Under the pieces are notes generated by a model. That model was given only the letters and a program-made list of their open reading frames with translations. It had not been told where the DNA came from and searched no databases. From NCBI GenBank assembly GCA_965278965.1, contig OZ257127.1:2356001-2420000 (forward strand): a stretch of 64,000 bases of DNA, in the 5' to 3' direction. Made by a program: the position numbers and the translations under genes. This DNA comes from UBA10649 sp965278965 (GTDB lineage Bacteria; Actinomycetota; Actinomycetes; S36-B12). Shown piece after piece: positions 62,541 to 64,000 of this stretch; within the stretch, counting starts at the first letter, position 1, and every line of letters starts with the position of its first letter.

Positions 62541-64000
62541 ATGTCGCTGCTCACCGCACTGCGTCCGGAGTGGACACGCGGCTATGACCGGGCGTGGTTC
62601 ATGCCCGACGTCATCGCCGGCGTGACGCTGTCGGCGATCGCGATCCCGGAGGTCATGGGCTACACCTCGATCTCGCAGACGCCCATCGTCACCGGCCTGT
62701 ACACCGTCATCTTCCCGACGATGCTGTTCGTGCTGCTGGGGTCCTCGCGGATGCTCGTCGTCGGCGCGGACTCCGCGACCGCCGCGCTGCTGGCCGCTGG
62801 GCTGGCGGGCGCTGCGATCACCGGAGTGACGCCCGGCTCCCAGCAGTGGCTCGCCTACATGTCGGTCATCGCCCTCATGTGCGGCTGCCTCCTGGTGATC
62901 GCCCGGGTGTTCCGGCTCGGCTTCCTCGGCGACTTCCTGTCCGCATCCGTCCTCATCGGCTTCCTCACCGGTGTCGGCGTCCAGGTCCTGACCGGACAGA
63001 TCCCGGACATGCTCGGAGTGCCGAAGGGCACGGGCTCGTGGTTCGAGCAGCAGTGGACGATGATCACCTCGATCCCTGACGCGAACTTGCCCACGGTCGG
63101 CTTCGCGGTCGCGTCGCTCGCGCTGATCTTCGGCTTCAAGAAGTTCATGCCGAAGGTGCCCGGCGCGCTCGTCGCCGTCATCGGGTCGATCATCGTGTCC
63201 GCTGCCATTGACGCGCAGGCCGACGGCGTCGACGTCGTCGGTGCCGTGCAGGGCGGCTTCCCGCCGATCGGCCTGCCCGAGGGCATGACCTGGACCGACA
63301 TCACCGACAACTTCGCGACGCTCATCGCGATCGCGTTCTCCTGCTTCGTCCTGATCATCGCGCAGAGCGCAGCGACCTCCCGCAGCTTCGCGATGAAGCA
63401 TGGCCAGAAGGTCGACATCAACCGCGACATCGTCGGGCTCTCGGGGGCCAACTTCGCCGCCGGCCTGTCCGGCACGTTCGTCGTCAACGGGAGCCCGACG
63501 AAGACGCAGATCCTGGAGGAGCAGAAGGGCCGCACGCAGCTGGCCAACCTGACGATGTCGCTCGTCGTGCTGCTGTTCACGATGTTCTTCACGACGCTGC
63601 TGACCGACATGCCGAAGGCCGTGCTCGGCGCGATCGTCTTCGTCATCGGCTACGACCTCGTCGACATCGCCGGGCTGAAGGGCGTCCTGCGAATCAACCG
63701 GGCCGAGTTCGTGATCGCCGTCATCACAGCGGTCGTCGTGTGCGCAGTCGGCGTCGAGCAAGGCATCATCCTGGCGATCGTCGTGTCGATCCTGGACATC
63801 ATCCGCCGGCAGTACCTGCCCAAGGACTACGTCGTGAAGTTCACGGGAGACGAACCGACGTACGTCAAGATGAAGCCCGGCACCGAGAGCGCCCCGGGAC
63901 TGATCATCTTCCGGTACGACGCCGAGCTGTTCTACGCCAACGTCAACCGCTACGTCGACGACGTCGAGGCCCTCATCGAGGCCGCCCCCGATCCGGTGGA
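62541..64000 (+). CDS. SulP family anion transporter, 3' end outside window
   Basis: 486 codons visible, open at the right edge. SulP features: PDVIAGVTLSAIAIPEVMGY at the start, TGLYTVIFPTMLFVLLGSSR, about eleven membrane helices, NFAAGLSGTFVVNGSPTKTQ, and the beginning of a STAS domain (LIIFRYDAELFYANVNRY, from about 451). Members carry sulfate, bicarbonate or other anions. RBS GGGAGG precedes the ATG; TAGCGT (62507-62512) is the likely -10. Next to metB, sulfate uptake is a tempting but unproven role. Confidence 0.92.
   Translation, partial: MSLLTALRPEWTRGYDRAWFMPDVIAGVTLSAIAIPEVMGYTSISQTPIVTGLYTVIFPTMLFVLLGSSRMLVVGADSATAALLAAGLAGAAITGVTPGSQQWLAYMSVIALMCGCLLVIARVFRLGFLGDFLSASVLIGFLTGVGVQVLTGQIPDMLGVPKGTGSWFEQQWTMITSIPDANLPTVGFAVASLALIFGFKKFMPKVPGALVAVIGSIIVSAAIDAQADGVDVVGAVQGGFPPIGLPEGMTWTDITDNFATLIAIAFSCFVLIIAQSAATSRSFAMKHGQKVDINRDIVGLSGANFAAGLSGTFVVNGSPTKTQILEEQKGRTQLANLTMSLVVLLFTMFFTTLLTDMPKAVLGAIVFVIGYDLVDIAGLKGVLRINRAEFVIAVITAVVVCAVGVEQGIILAIVVSILDIIRRQYLPKDYVVKFTGDEPTYVKMKPGTESAPGLIIFRYDAELFYANVNRYVDDVEALIEAAPDPV

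Overview
The window is very GC-rich, gene-dense, uses many GTG starts, and has a gene order (mfd, mazG, eno, ftsB-like, DUF501, ppx) typical of Actinomycetes. LacI and LAL-type LuxR regulators, lipobox solute-binding proteins and NANNNT -10 boxes sitting 6-7 nt before start codons (leaderless transcripts) agree with this. The most likely source is a member of the Micrococcales (Cellulomonas/Intrasporangiaceae-like). This is inferred from gene content; no search was run.

Layout. 1-10.8 kb is a conserved housekeeping block: an IMPase-family phosphatase (cut by the edge), Mfd, a SurA-N lipoprotein, MazG, a DUF885 hydrolase, enolase, an FtsB/DivIC-like protein, DUF501 and Ppx. 10.8-18.3 kb is a sugar module: a LacI regulator, an MsmK-type ATPase, a solute-binding lipoprotein, two permeases and a GH1 beta-glucosidase. 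18.4-19.8 kb holds a dienelactone-hydrolase-like protein and UdgB. 19.8-26.1 kb is accessory: a tRNA-like gene with a UAA anticodon but no long variable arm, a truncated tyrosine recombinase running into it, two PD-(D/E)XK-like proteins, a DUF2510 protein, a large LAL regulator, and a degraded second copy of the recombinase/tRNA junction at 26.0 kb. 26.1-33.7 kb holds envelope and membrane genes: a small RTX-repeat protein, a ClC channel homologue, a PLDNc/SHOCT protein, an Abhydrolase_9 protein, DUF4235, an M15 peptidase and a BI-1 homologue.

33.9-45.0 kb is a catabolic region and the most interesting part. A ribose-type ABC importer is followed by a one-protein regulator that joins a LuxR helix-turn-helix to an AmiC-like periplasmic-binding domain. 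Next comes an operon for a CE4 deacetylase-like enzyme, a C45 Ntn hydrolase, a VOC protein and an SDR. A 16-bp motif (14 of 16 identical) lies exactly 21 nt upstream of the -10 hexamer of both operons, so one regulator probably controls uptake and breakdown of the same, probably amide-containing, compound. A divergent AsnC/Rieske oxygenase pair with a symmetric operator and an AhpD-like protein follow.

45.0-64.0 kb: a CBS-domain cystathionine beta-synthase, three tandem secreted beta-propeller paralogues, a Nudix hydrolase, a MacAB-like five-gene export operon with a divergent two-component system, a divergent msrA/metB pair, a channel-like membrane protein and a SulP transporter cut by the window edge. 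Several transcription-unit ends carry long perfect or near-perfect inverted repeats (15-23 bp arms) of unknown role.
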